A stretch of DNA of 41,885 nucleotides, taken from Bacillota bacterium. GTDB lineage: Bacteria > Bacillota > Clostridia > Tissierellales > Peptoniphilaceae. The notes under the pieces were generated by a model, which was given only the letters and a program-made list of their open reading frames with translations, was not told the origin of the DNA and did not search any database. Made by a program: the position numbers and the translations under genes. Of this stretch, positions 6,710 to 15,362 are shown one piece after another. Every line of letters starts with the position of its first letter. The first letter of the stretch is position 1. The stretch lies in assembly GCA_023393815.1 (NCBI GenBank), contig JAEXBU010000069.1, positions 1-41,885 on the forward strand, given 5' to 3'.

Positions 6710-8065
6710 TTGGATAATTCTTCGATTCTCGAAACAATTCATATGCTGGAGCATGAGAATTTGGACATTCGAACGGCGACTTTGGGGATTTCCCTGATGG
6801 ACTGCATTGCGGACGATGTAGACGAGGTTTGCGCCCGGGTGTATGAAAAGGTTACGTCCTTAGGGGCAAATCTAGTGGACGAAGCCGACGCGGTGGGGGC
6901 CAAGTACGGGGTCAACGTGGTAAACAAGCGAATTTCCGTGACGCCGGCATCGCTTTTGCTTCCGCGGGGCACGAAAGAGGATTTCGTGAAACTTGCCGGG
7001 GCGCTGGACGAGGCGGCCATTAAAATCGGCGTAGATTTTATCGGAGGCTTTTCCGCCTTGGTTCACCGGGGGATGACGGAAAGTGAGCGGGCGCTTCTGG
7101 AAGCCATTCCCGAGGCCCTGGCATCGACGGAAAAAGTCTGCTCTTCCGTGAATGTCGGCTCGTCCAAGTCCGGATTAAATATGGACGCGGTGGCCGCAAT
7201 GGGTCAGGTGATCGTAGATACGGCGTACTTAACGCGCGAGGCGGATTCCCTCGGCTGTGCAAAATTGGTGGTCTTTGCCAATGCGGTAGAAGATAATCCT
7301 TTTATGGCCGGCGCCTTCCACGGTACGGGGTTGGGGGATCACGTACTTCATGTAGGGATTTCCGGCCCGGGCGTCGTAAAGACGGCTCTGGAAAAATTCC
7401 GAGGGCGTCCTTTCGACGAAGTGGCTCAGTGCATTAGCGAAATGACCTTTAAAATTACGCGCATGGGGGAACTGGTGGGAAAAGAAATCGCCAAGCGACT
7501 GGATACGCCTTTCGGCTCAATCGACCTGTCTTTGGCGCCGACCCCTGCCGTAGGCGACAGCGTGGCGCGGATTTTGGAAGAAATCGGTGTTGGCACCGTC
7601 GGAGGTCACGGCACCACGGCAGCTCTTGCCATGTTAAATGACGCGGTAAAAAAAGGCGGCATTAACGCCTCGGCGCACGTAGGGGGCTTAAGCGGGGCCT
7701 TTATCCCCGTTTCTGAGGATGAGGGAATGATCGCTGCCGCGTCCAATGGGGCGCTGGCATTGGACAAGCTGGAAGCCATGACCTGCGTCTGTTCCGTGGG
7801 ACTGGATATGATTGCTATTCCCGGCGATACGAAGGCGGAAACACTGTCGGCCATGATCGCCGACGAAGCGATGATCGGTATCATCAACCAAAAGACCACG
7901 GCGGTACGTTTGATTCCCGTTTGGGGCAAGGATGTAGGCGAAAACGCCACCTTCGGCGGCCTTTTAGGGGAAGCGCCGATCCTTCCCGTACATGGGAACG
8001 ACTGTGCCCCCTTCGCGCACAGGGGCGGATTTATCCCCGCGCCGATCCACAGTTTCAAGAATTAG
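6710..8065 (+). CDS. UPF0210 (DUF711) family protein
   Basis: Protein of 451 residues, the normal length for this conserved but poorly characterised family, often annotated as PFL family. Typical stretches are MLEHENLDIRTATLGISLMDC near the N-terminus, SSVNVGSSKSGLNMDAV in the middle, and glycine-rich GTVGGHGTTAAL and GNDCAPFAHRGGFIPAP near the end. The TTG start at 6710 has AAAGGA 8 nt upstream; no ATG fits better. It sits directly behind the ACT-domain protein, which may modulate it. I would not assign a reaction. Confidence 0.9.
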   Translation: MDNSSILETIHMLEHENLDIRTATLGISLMDCIADDVDEVCARVYEKVTSLGANLVDEADAVGAKYGVNVVNKRISVTPASLLLPRGTKEDFVKLAGALDEAAIKIGVDFIGGFSALVHRGMTESERALLEAIPEALASTEKVCSSVNVGSSKSGLNMDAVAAMGQVIVDTAYLTREADSLGCAKLVVFANAVEDNPFMAGAFHGTGLGDHVLHVGISGPGVVKTALEKFRGRPFDEVAQCISEMTFKITRMGELVGKEIAKRLDTPFGSIDLSLAPTPAVGDSVARILEEIGVGTVGGHGTTAALAMLNDAVKKGGINASAHVGGLSGAFIPVSEDEGMIAAASNGALALDKLEAMTCVCSVGLDMIAIPGDTKAETLSAMIADEAMIGIINQKTTAVRLIPVWGKDVGENATFGGLLGEAPILPVHGNDCAPFAHRGGFIPAPIHSFKN

Positions 8066-8080
8066 AGACGAAGGGAACAC

Positions 8081-9133
8081 ATGACAGTTACGATACAAGA
8101 ATTTGTCTCTATGATGGCGGAAAGCCCAGCCATATTTCTCACGACTTTTCTCGTTTTAGCGGTAGTTTTTGTCAACGGCTGGACCGATGCGCCCAATGCC
8201 ATCGCCACAGCCGTTTCCACCCGTGCCATTGAGCCGCAGAAGGCCATTTATATGGCAACGCTCTTTAATTTTCTCGGCGTCTTCCTTATGACCGCCATTA
8301 ACGCCAATGTGGCGGAGACGATTTTTAACATGGTAGATTTTAACGGCAATACCCACGAAGCTATGATCGCCTTGGCATCGGCTCAGGTAAGCATCGTGAT
8401 TTGGGCGACGGCGGCCTGGTACTTCGGCATTCCCACGTCGGAGTCCCACGCGCTGATCGCCGGGCTTTCCGGCTCGGCCATCGCCCTGCACGGGGGGCTG
8501 GACGGGATCAATGGGGCGGAGTGGATGAAAAATATCTACGGTCTGCTCTTGTCGACGATCCTCGGCTTTCTCATGGGCTATGTGGTGGTGGAAATCATCA
8601 AGCGTCTTTTGGTCGACACGGAACGGCGTAAGAGCAAGACTTTTTTTAAACACGGGCAGATCGTCTCGGCGGGGGCCATGGCCTTTATGCACGGCGCCCA
8701 GGACGGACAAAAGTTTATGGGGGTCTTTATGTTGGCCTTCAGTCTGGCAGCAGGCACCGGCGGCGGAGGGCACTTTGTCATTCCCGCGTGGCTCATGATC
8801 GTCATTTCTTTGGTCATCGGCTTCGGAACCAGTTTAGGAGGCCTTCGGATTATAAAATCCGTGGGCATGAATATGGTAAAGCTGGAGACTTACGAAGGCT
8901 TTGCTGCCGACGTAGGTGCCGTCGTCAGCTTGTTCTTCGCATCCATTGCGGGAATTCCCGTCTCCACGACCCACACGAAGACCACGGCCATTATGGGGGT
9001 AGGAGCTTCGAAACACTTGAAAAATGTGAACTGGTCCGTGGTTAGCGACATGGGTCTGGCGTGGATATTGACGTTTCCCGGCTGTGGGCTGATCGGCTTT
9101 GTCGTCACCTATTTGCTTATTAACTTGTTTTAG
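8081..9133 (+). CDS. Inorganic phosphate transporter, PiT family
   Basis: Integral membrane cation-coupled phosphate permease of 350 residues with about ten hydrophobic segments. The two duplicated PiT signatures are visible: FVNGWTDAPNAIATAVSTRA near residue 30 and GTSLGGLRIIKSVG near 250, with GIPVSTTHTKT at about 290. The middle half-repeat carries FMHGAQDGQKFMG. The ATG at 8081 follows GAAGGGA, 15 nt after the UPF0210 stop. The DUF47 gene follows after 8 nt, the usual partner of PiT transporters. Confidence 0.94.
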   Translation: MTVTIQEFVSMMAESPAIFLTTFLVLAVVFVNGWTDAPNAIATAVSTRAIEPQKAIYMATLFNFLGVFLMTAINANVAETIFNMVDFNGNTHEAMIALASAQVSIVIWATAAWYFGIPTSESHALIAGLSGSAIALHGGLDGINGAEWMKNIYGLLLSTILGFLMGYVVVEIIKRLLVDTERRKSKTFFKHGQIVSAGAMAFMHGAQDGQKFMGVFMLAFSLAAGTGGGGHFVIPAWLMIVISLVIGFGTSLGGLRIIKSVGMNMVKLETYEGFAADVGAVVSLFFASIAGIPVSTTHTKTTAIMGVGASKHLKNVNWSVVSDMGLAWILTFPGCGLIGFVVTYLLINLF

Positions 9134-9141
9134 GAGAATAC

Positions 9142-9768
9142 ATGAAAGAGAGAAAGTTCGATTATTTCCAAAAATTCGGCGATATGGCTCAAAAAGCTTC
9201 TTTGGCGGCGGATTTGCTCAAGACGACTTTGGGGGCTTACGATGCGTCGACTTTGCGGGAGAAAACCGATGCTATGAAGCGCATCGAAAACGACTGTGAC
9301 CAGATCATGCACGATATTATGAACCGTTTGGCCATCGAGTTTTTGCCGCCGATCGAGCGGGAAGATATTATCGAGATTACGGACAAGTTGGACACGGTGG
9401 TGGACAGTATCGAGGAAATTCTTCTGGGGTTGTATATGTATCGGGTACACGAGCTGATTCCCGAGACATTGGAATTTGTGGATCTCATCGTGCAGAGTAC
9501 GAGTATGTTGGAAGAAGTGGTTCTAGAGTTCAGCAATTTTAAACGTTCAAACGAAGTCAAGGAAAAGATCATCCGCATCAATTCCCTGGAAGGACAGGGA
9601 GATACTCTATACTTAAATTCCATGCGCGCCCTTTTTAACTTTTCCGGAGAATTTGACGGGCGGCGGATTGTTATTTGGAAGGAAATGCTGAGAGTCTTGG
9701 AAGATTGCCTGGACAGCATCGAAGAGTGTGCTAATGAGTTTGAAACAGCCATGTTAAAAAACGGTTAA
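9142..9768 (+). CDS. DUF47 (PhoU-like) protein
   Basis: Helical PhoU-like protein of 208 residues, family TIGR00153/DUF47. It lacks transmembrane segments and is rich in charged helices. EDIIEITDKLDTVVDSIEEI (about residues 73-92) is the typical metal-site helix of the family, and the C-terminal half repeats the pattern. Such proteins are encoded next to PiT permeases and are thought to modulate phosphate uptake. The ATG at 9142 follows TAGGAGA. It ends the operon, with a terminator directly downstream. Confidence 0.92.
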   Translation: MKERKFDYFQKFGDMAQKASLAADLLKTTLGAYDASTLREKTDAMKRIENDCDQIMHDIMNRLAIEFLPPIEREDIIEITDKLDTVVDSIEEILLGLYMYRVHELIPETLEFVDLIVQSTSMLEEVVLEFSNFKRSNEVKEKIIRINSLEGQGDTLYLNSMRALFNFSGEFDGRRIVIWKEMLRVLEDCLDSIEECANEFETAMLKNG

Positions 9769-9784
9769 CCTTATACGCGATAAA

Positions 9785-9825
9785 AGACCCTCGTAGGATC
9801 AGGATTCCATACGAGGGTCTATTTA
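9785..9825. terminator. Bidirectional terminator
   Basis: AGACCCTCGTA (9785-9795) and TACGAGGGTCT (9810-9820) are perfect 11-bp arms between two convergent genes. A/T-rich flanks on both sides suit termination from either direction. Confidence 0.88.
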
Positions 9826-11694
9826 TTCGATGCGATTGTTTTTTCTCTCCGCTAAAATGGCTTCTTTCGCCCAAGTGAAAAACTCCGAGGGGGCGACGGA
9901 TTCTCGATCCACGTGGGTGGAGCGAAGAAGGTAGAGGCGCGTTTTTGCCCGGGTCATGCCCACGTAAAAGAGGCGGCGTTCTTCTTCCAACTGTTGCGCT
10001 TCTTCTTTAGAATCCGCAAAACGTCCGGACATAGAGGGGATGGTGTCGGCGTTTAAGTCCACGAGAAAGACCGCGTCGAATTCCAAACCCTTGGCACCAT
10101 GCAGGGTCGATAGAACGAGACCTTGTTTCCCGGCGCGGGAGCCTTGCATCAATCGGTCCAAGGTCCTGAGCCGACCGATAAATTGGTCGTAGTCATCGGT
10201 TTTTCGGGCGATGTACTTGGCGTAGTAGAGAATACGAAGGGATGTGGTTTTCGAGGAGCCGAAAGTGGAGGCGTGGTTCGAAATGTATTCTTCGTACTCC
10301 AGATCCTTTTGAATAAAGCGAAAGGCTTCGGCGGGGGCGAGGGTTTTGAGGTGTTGAAAGTCCCGCTTGAGTGCCTTCACATCGCGAAGCATGTAATCGG
10401 GAAGCTTTAAGGAGAGCAAGCTGTCGAAAACCGACGTGCCGACACCTCTTTTTTGCAGGGATTCGATCATATTTTTCGAAAGGTAGCCGCGGATTTTGTA
10501 GTAAAAGGTGGAAAAGGACGCCAAGTCGCCGGGGTTTTGACTAAATTCGTAAATGGACATTAGATCCTGGAGCACCCAGTGATGGAAGAAGCGACTCGTG
10601 CGCTCCTTGGAAGTAAAAGGTATGTTTTTTCTCTCGAAAAATTCCACCAGGCCGATAGAAGAGACGTGATTGCGGTAGAGGATGGCCACGTCTTTTAAAT
10701 CGTATTTTTCGATTTCCGAGGCAATAAAGGCGTATTGTCTATCCAAGCTGTTCAGCTCCACGGTGCGTACTTCGGGACCGGTGCCTTTGACGGCGACGGG
10801 AGTTTTTTCGTAGCGAGTTTTGTTTTGTTTGATAAATTGCGCGGAGAGAGAAAGAATATTTTTTTGGGAACGAAAATTTTTTGACAAATAGTACAGGCTT
10901 AAATCGGCATAGCGATCCTTTAAGTGAAGAAGTTCGCGAAAATCCGCACCGCGAAAGCCGTAAATGGATTGGTCGTCGTCGGCGACGATAAAGAGATTGT
11001 TTTTCGGCTTCGCAATGGATTCGATAATGGCGAGTTGGCCCTTGGAGGTGTCCTGGCCCTCGTCCACCTGGATGTAGTCGTAGGTGTTTCGAATGGACGC
11101 CAAAAGCCCCGGATCCTGTTTAAAAATCTCCGGCACCAGGGTAATCATATCGTCGAAATCGATCCAATGCCGCGCTCGCTTTAACTCTTCATAGCGGGTG
11201 AAAAAGGTCAGGAATAAGGGCGTGATTGCTTCTTTATTGTACTGAGCAGGATCCAGCACTTTATTTTTTACGTAGCTGATTTCCCGCAAAAGATTTTCCA
11301 TTTGCTCTTCGTTGGGCGAGCGGTGCATAATCTCTTTCCACAAGTCACTTAGCATACGCCATTTGCTGACGGCCCGGTCGGATTCGATCAACGTATAGCG
11401 CACGCCTCGACGTCGCTCGTCGTTTTTTAAAACCGAATAGCAAAAGCTGTGGATGGTGGAGAAAGCGGGAGGGGAGCTGTTGGCGAAAAGGTTTTTATAA
11501 CGTACACTCAAGTCCCGCGCCGAGGCCCTGGAAAAGGTAATGGTCAGAATGTTTTTTCGATCCACCCCTTCGTCCATAAGCCGTTTCGTTCGGTTTAAGA
11601 GCATGGTGGTCTTGCCACTTCCCGGCACGGCCAGAACTAAACCTGGGCCTTTGCCGTGTGTCATGGCGTGCAATTGTTCGTCTGTTAAATTCAT
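9823..11694 (-). CDS. UvrD/Rep-family DNA helicase (superfamily 1)
   Basis: ATP-dependent DNA helicase of 623 residues. Motif I is AVPGSGKTT (residues 22-30). Later come VDEGQDTS (motif II, with DEGQ rather than DEQD/DESQ), ADDDQSIYGFRGAD (motif III), STLHGAKGLEFDAVFLVD (motif V) and RLFYVGMTRAKTRLYL (motif VI). It is shorter than typical PcrA/UvrD (over 700) and has no long C-terminal extension, so it is more likely an accessory repair helicase than PcrA. ATG 11694 is preferred because GGAGG would abut the GTG at 11700. It is a monocistronic minus-strand gene between two plus-strand operons. Confidence 0.9.
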   Translation of the reverse strand: MNLTDEQLHAMTHGKGPGLVLAVPGSGKTTMLLNRTKRLMDEGVDRKNILTITFSRASARDLSVRYKNLFANSSPPAFSTIHSFCYSVLKNDERRRGVRYTLIESDRAVSKWRMLSDLWKEIMHRSPNEEQMENLLREISYVKNKVLDPAQYNKEAITPLFLTFFTRYEELKRARHWIDFDDMITLVPEIFKQDPGLLASIRNTYDYIQVDEGQDTSKGQLAIIESIAKPKNNLFIVADDDQSIYGFRGADFRELLHLKDRYADLSLYYLSKNFRSQKNILSLSAQFIKQNKTRYEKTPVAVKGTGPEVRTVELNSLDRQYAFIASEIEKYDLKDVAILYRNHVSSIGLVEFFERKNIPFTSKERTSRFFHHWVLQDLMSIYEFSQNPGDLASFSTFYYKIRGYLSKNMIESLQKRGVGTSVFDSLLSLKLPDYMLRDVKALKRDFQHLKTLAPAEAFRFIQKDLEYEEYISNHASTFGSSKTTSLRILYYAKYIARKTDDYDQFIGRLRTLDRLMQGSRAGKQGLVLSTLHGAKGLEFDAVFLVDLNADTIPSMSGRFADSKEEAQQLEEERRLFYVGMTRAKTRLYLLRSTHVDRESVAPSEFFTWAKEAILAERKNNRIE

Positions 11695-11709
11695 AGTCAC
11701 CTCCGGGTG

Positions 11710-11715
11710 AGTATA
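11710..11715 (-). promoter_or_regulatory. -10 box of the helicase gene
   Basis: TATACT on the minus strand, about 16 nt before the helicase ATG. The -35 region is weak. Confidence 0.35.
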
Positions 11716-11737
11716 TCACGTCTTCGGGGAATTGTCC

Positions 11738-11766
11738 TTTTCAAGACGAGAAGCTTGGTATATAAT
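11738..11766 (+). promoter_or_regulatory. Promoter of the PAP2 gene
   Basis: TTTTCA (11738-11743), a 17-nt spacer and TATAAT (11761-11766). Its position decides against the upstream in-frame starts of the PAP2 gene, which fall inside or before it. Confidence 0.55.
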
Positions 11767-11797
11767 GGAAAAAGTAGGTATGTACAGGATGGTGAAG

Positions 11798-12337
11798 ATG
11801 AAAAATCCGTTTAAAGCGTTTGACGATTATTTTATGGATCGTATAAACAAGAAATTGAAAAACAGGTATTGCGATTTCTTCTTTTACAACTATACGAATA
11901 TAGCAGGACCCGGATTTCTTGTAGGTTTGTCGATCTTCATGTTGCTTTTCGGAAAACGTTGGATCGGAAGCGCCGCGTGGGAAATGGTTCTGGCTCTCGC
12001 GATCGCAGCAATCATCGTACAGGTTTTAAAGCGGATCATCAGTCGGAGTCGGCCCTATTGGGTGGTGAAAAATTTAAACACCTACGGCATCGACCTGAGG
12101 GACTATTCCTTTCCCTCCGGGCATACCACGGCGGCCTTCACGGTGGCGACGACATTTTCTCTGTATTTTCCGAGATTGGCTGCGCTATTTATTCTTCTGG
12201 CGTTTTTAGTGGCTGTATCCAGAACCTATTTGGCCGTACACTATCCTACCGACGTGTTGGCAGGAGTGATCATCGGCATTATCGTCGGTTACGTGGTACA
12301 TATGTATGTTTACGACAACCTGGTGAACTGGTTGTAA
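11798..12337 (+). CDS. PAP2-family membrane phosphatase
   Basis: Integral membrane phosphatase of about 179 residues. The three PAP2 signatures are present in order: KRIISRSRP (KX6RP), PSGHTTAAF and SRTYLAVHYPTDVLAG, the last with the catalytic His. Several hydrophobic helices flank them. The most likely substrates are undecaprenyl pyrophosphate or phosphatidic-type lipids, but the sequence does not decide. ATG 11798 (MKNPFKAF) with AGGATGG upstream is preferred; in-frame ATGs at 11780 and 11789 are alternatives. The nitroreductase-family gene follows after 18 nt. Confidence 0.85.
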   Translation: MKNPFKAFDDYFMDRINKKLKNRYCDFFFYNYTNIAGPGFLVGLSIFMLLFGKRWIGSAAWEMVLALAIAAIIVQVLKRIISRSRPYWVVKNLNTYGIDLRDYSFPSGHTTAAFTVATTFSLYFPRLAALFILLAFLVAVSRTYLAVHYPTDVLAGVIIGIIVGYVVHMYVYDNLVNWL

Positions 12338-12355
12338 GATGAGGAGGAAGATAAT

Positions 12356-13159
12356 ATGGTAATGACGAATTTCCTGCAAAAGAGAAGAACGGTGCGCGAA
12401 TTCCAACCGACGAAATTGTCGGCGATTGAAATGGATTGGCTGAAAGACACTTTGGCCAAGTTAGAAAAGAAGGCGGCCGATGCCGATGTAAGCTTTGCTC
12501 TCTTTGAAGACGGCAAGGCCATTGCCGATGCCTTAAAAGGAAAAGCCGGATATGGCGGCACCATGATCGAAGCACCTTATTATATCGCGTTAAAGGCGAA
12601 GAGCCATGAAAAAGCCGAAATGATCCGCACGGGCTATTACCTGGAAATGATGAATACGGAACTGATCGAAAAGAATTTCGGGACCTGCTGGATCACGACC
12701 GTCCAAGTGAATAAAGAATTAAAGCAATCTCTCTTCGGCGAAGGTGGCGAATTTGTCGACTACATTATCGGTTTCGGCAAGGCCGAAAAACAAGATGTCT
12801 TTGACGAAGAACGGGTCAGTCCCCGTTACAGCGTAGACAAAATCGTCTTTAAGGATCATCTGGATACGCCGGCCTCGTTAACCGAACTGGAAAACTACGG
12901 CCTTTTCGACGTGTTCTCATCCATTCGTTTCGCACCCAGCCATATTAACGCCCAACCATGGCGCTTCCTCTTAAAGGAGGACGGCACCATTACCCTTTAT
13001 TTGGACAAGAGCAAGGGCCAAAAGAGCTATGTGGACATCGGCGTCGTCATGTATTATTACGAAGCCATGTTGAAAAATACGGGTACGGAAAAAACGTGGA
13101 CCTTAATCGAAGGCGCCGACGTAGACGGCCTGGAACCGGTAGCAATGATTTCTCTGTAA
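12356..13159 (+). CDS. Nitroreductase-family protein
   Basis: FMN-dependent nitroreductase fold of 267 residues. KRRTVREFQPTKLS at the N-terminus is the typical phosphate-contact region. APSHINAQPWRF near residue 190 is the family S/H-NAQPW-F loop. The layout, with two half-domains in one chain, resembles the TM1586-type group rather than the short NfsB-type dimers. The substrate is unknown. The ATG at 12356 follows GAGGAGG; a second Met two codons later is possible. It is probably co-transcribed with the PAP2 gene, an unexplained pairing. Confidence 0.82.
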   Translation: MVMTNFLQKRRTVREFQPTKLSAIEMDWLKDTLAKLEKKAADADVSFALFEDGKAIADALKGKAGYGGTMIEAPYYIALKAKSHEKAEMIRTGYYLEMMNTELIEKNFGTCWITTVQVNKELKQSLFGEGGEFVDYIIGFGKAEKQDVFDEERVSPRYSVDKIVFKDHLDTPASLTELENYGLFDVFSSIRFAPSHINAQPWRFLLKEDGTITLYLDKSKGQKSYVDIGVVMYYYEAMLKNTGTEKTWTLIEGADVDGLEPVAMISL

Positions 13160-13172
13160 TTTCAGAATAAGG

Positions 13173-13201
13173 AAGGAGCGTCGAAGGGCGCTTCTTTTTT
13201 T
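13173..13201 (+). terminator. Rho-independent terminator
   Basis: AAGGAGCG and CGCTTCTT pair (one G-T) around an 8-nt loop, followed by TTTTT. It ends the PAP2-nitroreductase unit. Confidence 0.8.
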
Positions 13202-13204
13202 GTA

Positions 13205-13233
13205 TTGACTTTCTGAGGGGCAAGGGGTACGAT
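13205..13233 (+). promoter_or_regulatory. Promoter of the P-type ATPase
   Basis: TTGACT (13205-13210), a 17-nt spacer and TACGAT (13228-13233), about 30 nt before the start codon. Confidence 0.7.
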
Positions 13234-13237
13234 AAGC

Positions 13238-13253
13238 ATGATTAAATAATCAT
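13238..13253. promoter_or_regulatory. Palindromic operator, metal-responsive candidate
   Basis: ATGATTA-AA-TAATCAT is a perfect 7-2-7 inverted repeat. It lies five nt downstream of the -10 box and just before the GTG start of a Zn/Cd-type ATPase. Size, AT content and position resemble operators of ArsR/SmtB-type metal sensors, but no such regulator is encoded in the window. Confidence 0.6.
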
Positions 13254-13263
13254 ATGATCGGAT

Positions 13264-15333
13264 GTGAATACATTGCGTATATACGAATTAAAAAATTTAA
13301 ACTGCGCCAATTGTGCGAGCAAAATCGAATCCCGCATCGGCGAATTGCCCCGCGTGAGAAAGGCCAAACTGGATTTTCTCTCTAAGCGTCTGGTGGTAGA
13401 GGGGGAAGTTTCTGTAAAGGAGATTCAGCGCGTGGCCGATGCCGTTGAAGAGGGCGTCGTCGTCTCGGAAAAAATTCGCGGCGAAAAAGGGGAAGCAGAC
13501 GATGAGGAGAGAGGATCCCTAGTAAAAGAAGTTGCCTCCATTATCAGCGCCGTCATTGCCGGTCTTGTCGTGCAATACGTCTATAAGAGGCCGTGGCAAA
13601 CGCCTTTGTGGGCGCTTCTTTTGATCGCCGCCGGCTTTTCTATTTTTAAAAGCGCCTTGAAGGGCATAAAAAACGGCGAAGTGTTCAACGAAAAGTTCTT
13701 AATGAGCGTCGCATCCGTTGCTGCCTTTTCCATCGGCGAACACGCCGAAGCGTTGGGTGTCCTTCTCTTTTACCGCTTAGGGGAAGCGTTGCAGGATTAC
13801 GCTCTGGATCGGGCGACGGATTCCGTGGAGAGCTTGCTGGCTCGTGAGGAAACTGTCGCCCATGTGGAAAGAGATGGGGAGGTGAAAGAAATTGCGGCCG
13901 AGGATATAGCCGTAGGCGATGTGCTCGTTCTTCGCGCCGGGGACCATCTGGCGGCCGACGGCGTCATCGTGGAAGGAGAAGGACACATTTCCAATCAGCA
14001 CATGACCGGTGAATCGGTACCGATTTTTGCGAAAGCGGGGGCGGATATGATGGCCGGCGCTGCAGCTCTGGACGGAGCCTTTAAGGTACGCGTCACGAAA
14101 GTTGTCGAAGAATCCGCCATGAAAAAGATAGAACGTTTGGTGGCCGATGCGCGGCTAAACAAGGGAAAGACCGAAACGTGGATCGGTCGCTTTGCCGGAA
14201 TTTACACGCCGGCGGTGGTGAGTATCGCCGCGATCGTAGCCCTTTTGCCGCCTCTTGTCTTTCACGAGGATTGGAACGCGTGGATCTACAAAGCTTGCGC
14301 CTTTTTGATTATTTCCTGCCCCTGCGCTTTGGTGCTATCCGTACCCCTTACCATGTTTGCCGGCGTGGGGCGGGCATCGAAAGACGGCATATTTATTAAA
14401 GGATCGACTTCTCTCGAAGCGTTGGCCGAAGCCGAAGCCATCGCCTTCGACAAGACGGGTACGTTGACCGACGGTCAATTTGCCGTGGCGCAAGTAGACG
14501 TGCTCAAAGGAGAAAGAGAAGAGCTGTTAACGATAGCTGCTACCGCCGAACAGTATTCCAATCACCCCATCGCGCGATCGATTTTGGAAAAAGCCGCTCC
14601 GAAGGGTTCGCCGGGAGATTATCGGGAGATTTCCGGAAAAGGCATCACTTGCACCGTGGGCGGAAAGGCCGTGGCCGTGGGAAATGAAGCTTTGCTTCAA
14701 AGCCTGAACGTAGGGAACCCTTTGCATAGCATTCCTTTGACGTCCGTCTACGTAGTGGAAGAAGGGGAATTGTTGGGCCGCATCGTATGTACGGATTCTG
14801 TGAAGCCCGGCGTAAAAGAAGCGCTGAAAAAAGTAAAGGGTTTTTTAAAAACCTATTTATTTTCCGGGGATAAAAAAGAATGGGTCGATGCCGTAGGAAG
14901 AGAACTGGGGATCGATGTGTGTGCAGGTGGCCTCCTTCCCGGGGAAAAGGTAGAGGCATTGAACCGGATCTTGGCGCAAGATAAAAAAGTTGTTTACGTA
15001 GGCGACGGGATTAACGACGCTCCGGTTCTCGCGAAAAGCGATGTAGGTATCGCGATGGGTAGCGGCGGATCGGATATGGCCATTGAAACCGCCGATGTGG
15101 TTATTTTAGGCGACGACATCGGTAAAATTCCCTTCCTCTTCGACTTGGCCAAACAGACGAGGAAAATCGCCTTTGGAAACATCGCCTTCGCCCTGTCGAT
15201 AAAACTGCTCGTCGTCCTCTTGAACGTGGCAAATATCGGCAATTTGTGGCTCGCTGTCTTTGCCGATGTAGGCGTATCCCTGATTTGTGTCTTTGTGGCC
15301 ATGAGCCTCTTACGCTACAAGGGGCGAAAGTAA
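13264..15333 (+). CDS. Heavy-metal P1B-type ATPase (Zn/Cd/Pb exporter type)
   Basis: Metal-exporting P-type ATPase of 689 residues. The N-terminal heavy-metal domain has C14-AN-C17. Core motifs are HMTGES in the actuator domain, S351-C352-P353-C354 in the membrane, D396 in DKTGTLT (phosphorylated Asp), H434-P435 and G580-DGIND. The final helices hold a Lys (SIKLLVV) and an Asp (VFADVGVS), typical of P1B-2 zinc, cadmium and lead pumps rather than copper pumps. The GTG at 13264 lacks a clear ribosome site; TTG 13273 is an alternative. It is transcribed alone from the promoter/operator just upstream. Confidence 0.93.
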   Translation: MNTLRIYELKNLNCANCASKIESRIGELPRVRKAKLDFLSKRLVVEGEVSVKEIQRVADAVEEGVVVSEKIRGEKGEADDEERGSLVKEVASIISAVIAGLVVQYVYKRPWQTPLWALLLIAAGFSIFKSALKGIKNGEVFNEKFLMSVASVAAFSIGEHAEALGVLLFYRLGEALQDYALDRATDSVESLLAREETVAHVERDGEVKEIAAEDIAVGDVLVLRAGDHLAADGVIVEGEGHISNQHMTGESVPIFAKAGADMMAGAAALDGAFKVRVTKVVEESAMKKIERLVADARLNKGKTETWIGRFAGIYTPAVVSIAAIVALLPPLVFHEDWNAWIYKACAFLIISCPCALVLSVPLTMFAGVGRASKDGIFIKGSTSLEALAEAEAIAFDKTGTLTDGQFAVAQVDVLKGEREELLTIAATAEQYSNHPIARSILEKAAPKGSPGDYREISGKGITCTVGGKAVAVGNEALLQSLNVGNPLHSIPLTSVYVVEEGELLGRIVCTDSVKPGVKEALKKVKGFLKTYLFSGDKKEWVDAVGRELGIDVCAGGLLPGEKVEALNRILAQDKKVVYVGDGINDAPVLAKSDVGIAMGSGGSDMAIETADVVILGDDIGKIPFLFDLAKQTRKIAFGNIAFALSIKLLVVLLNVANIGNLWLAVFADVGVSLICVFVAMSLLRYKGRK

Positions 15334-15339
15334 CTGTGG

Positions 15340-15345
15340 TATAAT
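15340..15345 (+). promoter_or_regulatory. -10 box of the TPR gene
   Basis: TATAAT 18 nt before the ATG at 15363, with GGGAGG between. No clear -35 box; part of the region lies in the end of the ATPase gene. Confidence 0.45.
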
Positions 15346-15362
15346 ACTTTCGGGAGGCGACA

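Noticed and set aside
8156..8773. A 205-codon minus-strand frame
   Set aside because: It is the shadow of the PiT transporter; the plus-strand product has clear family signatures.
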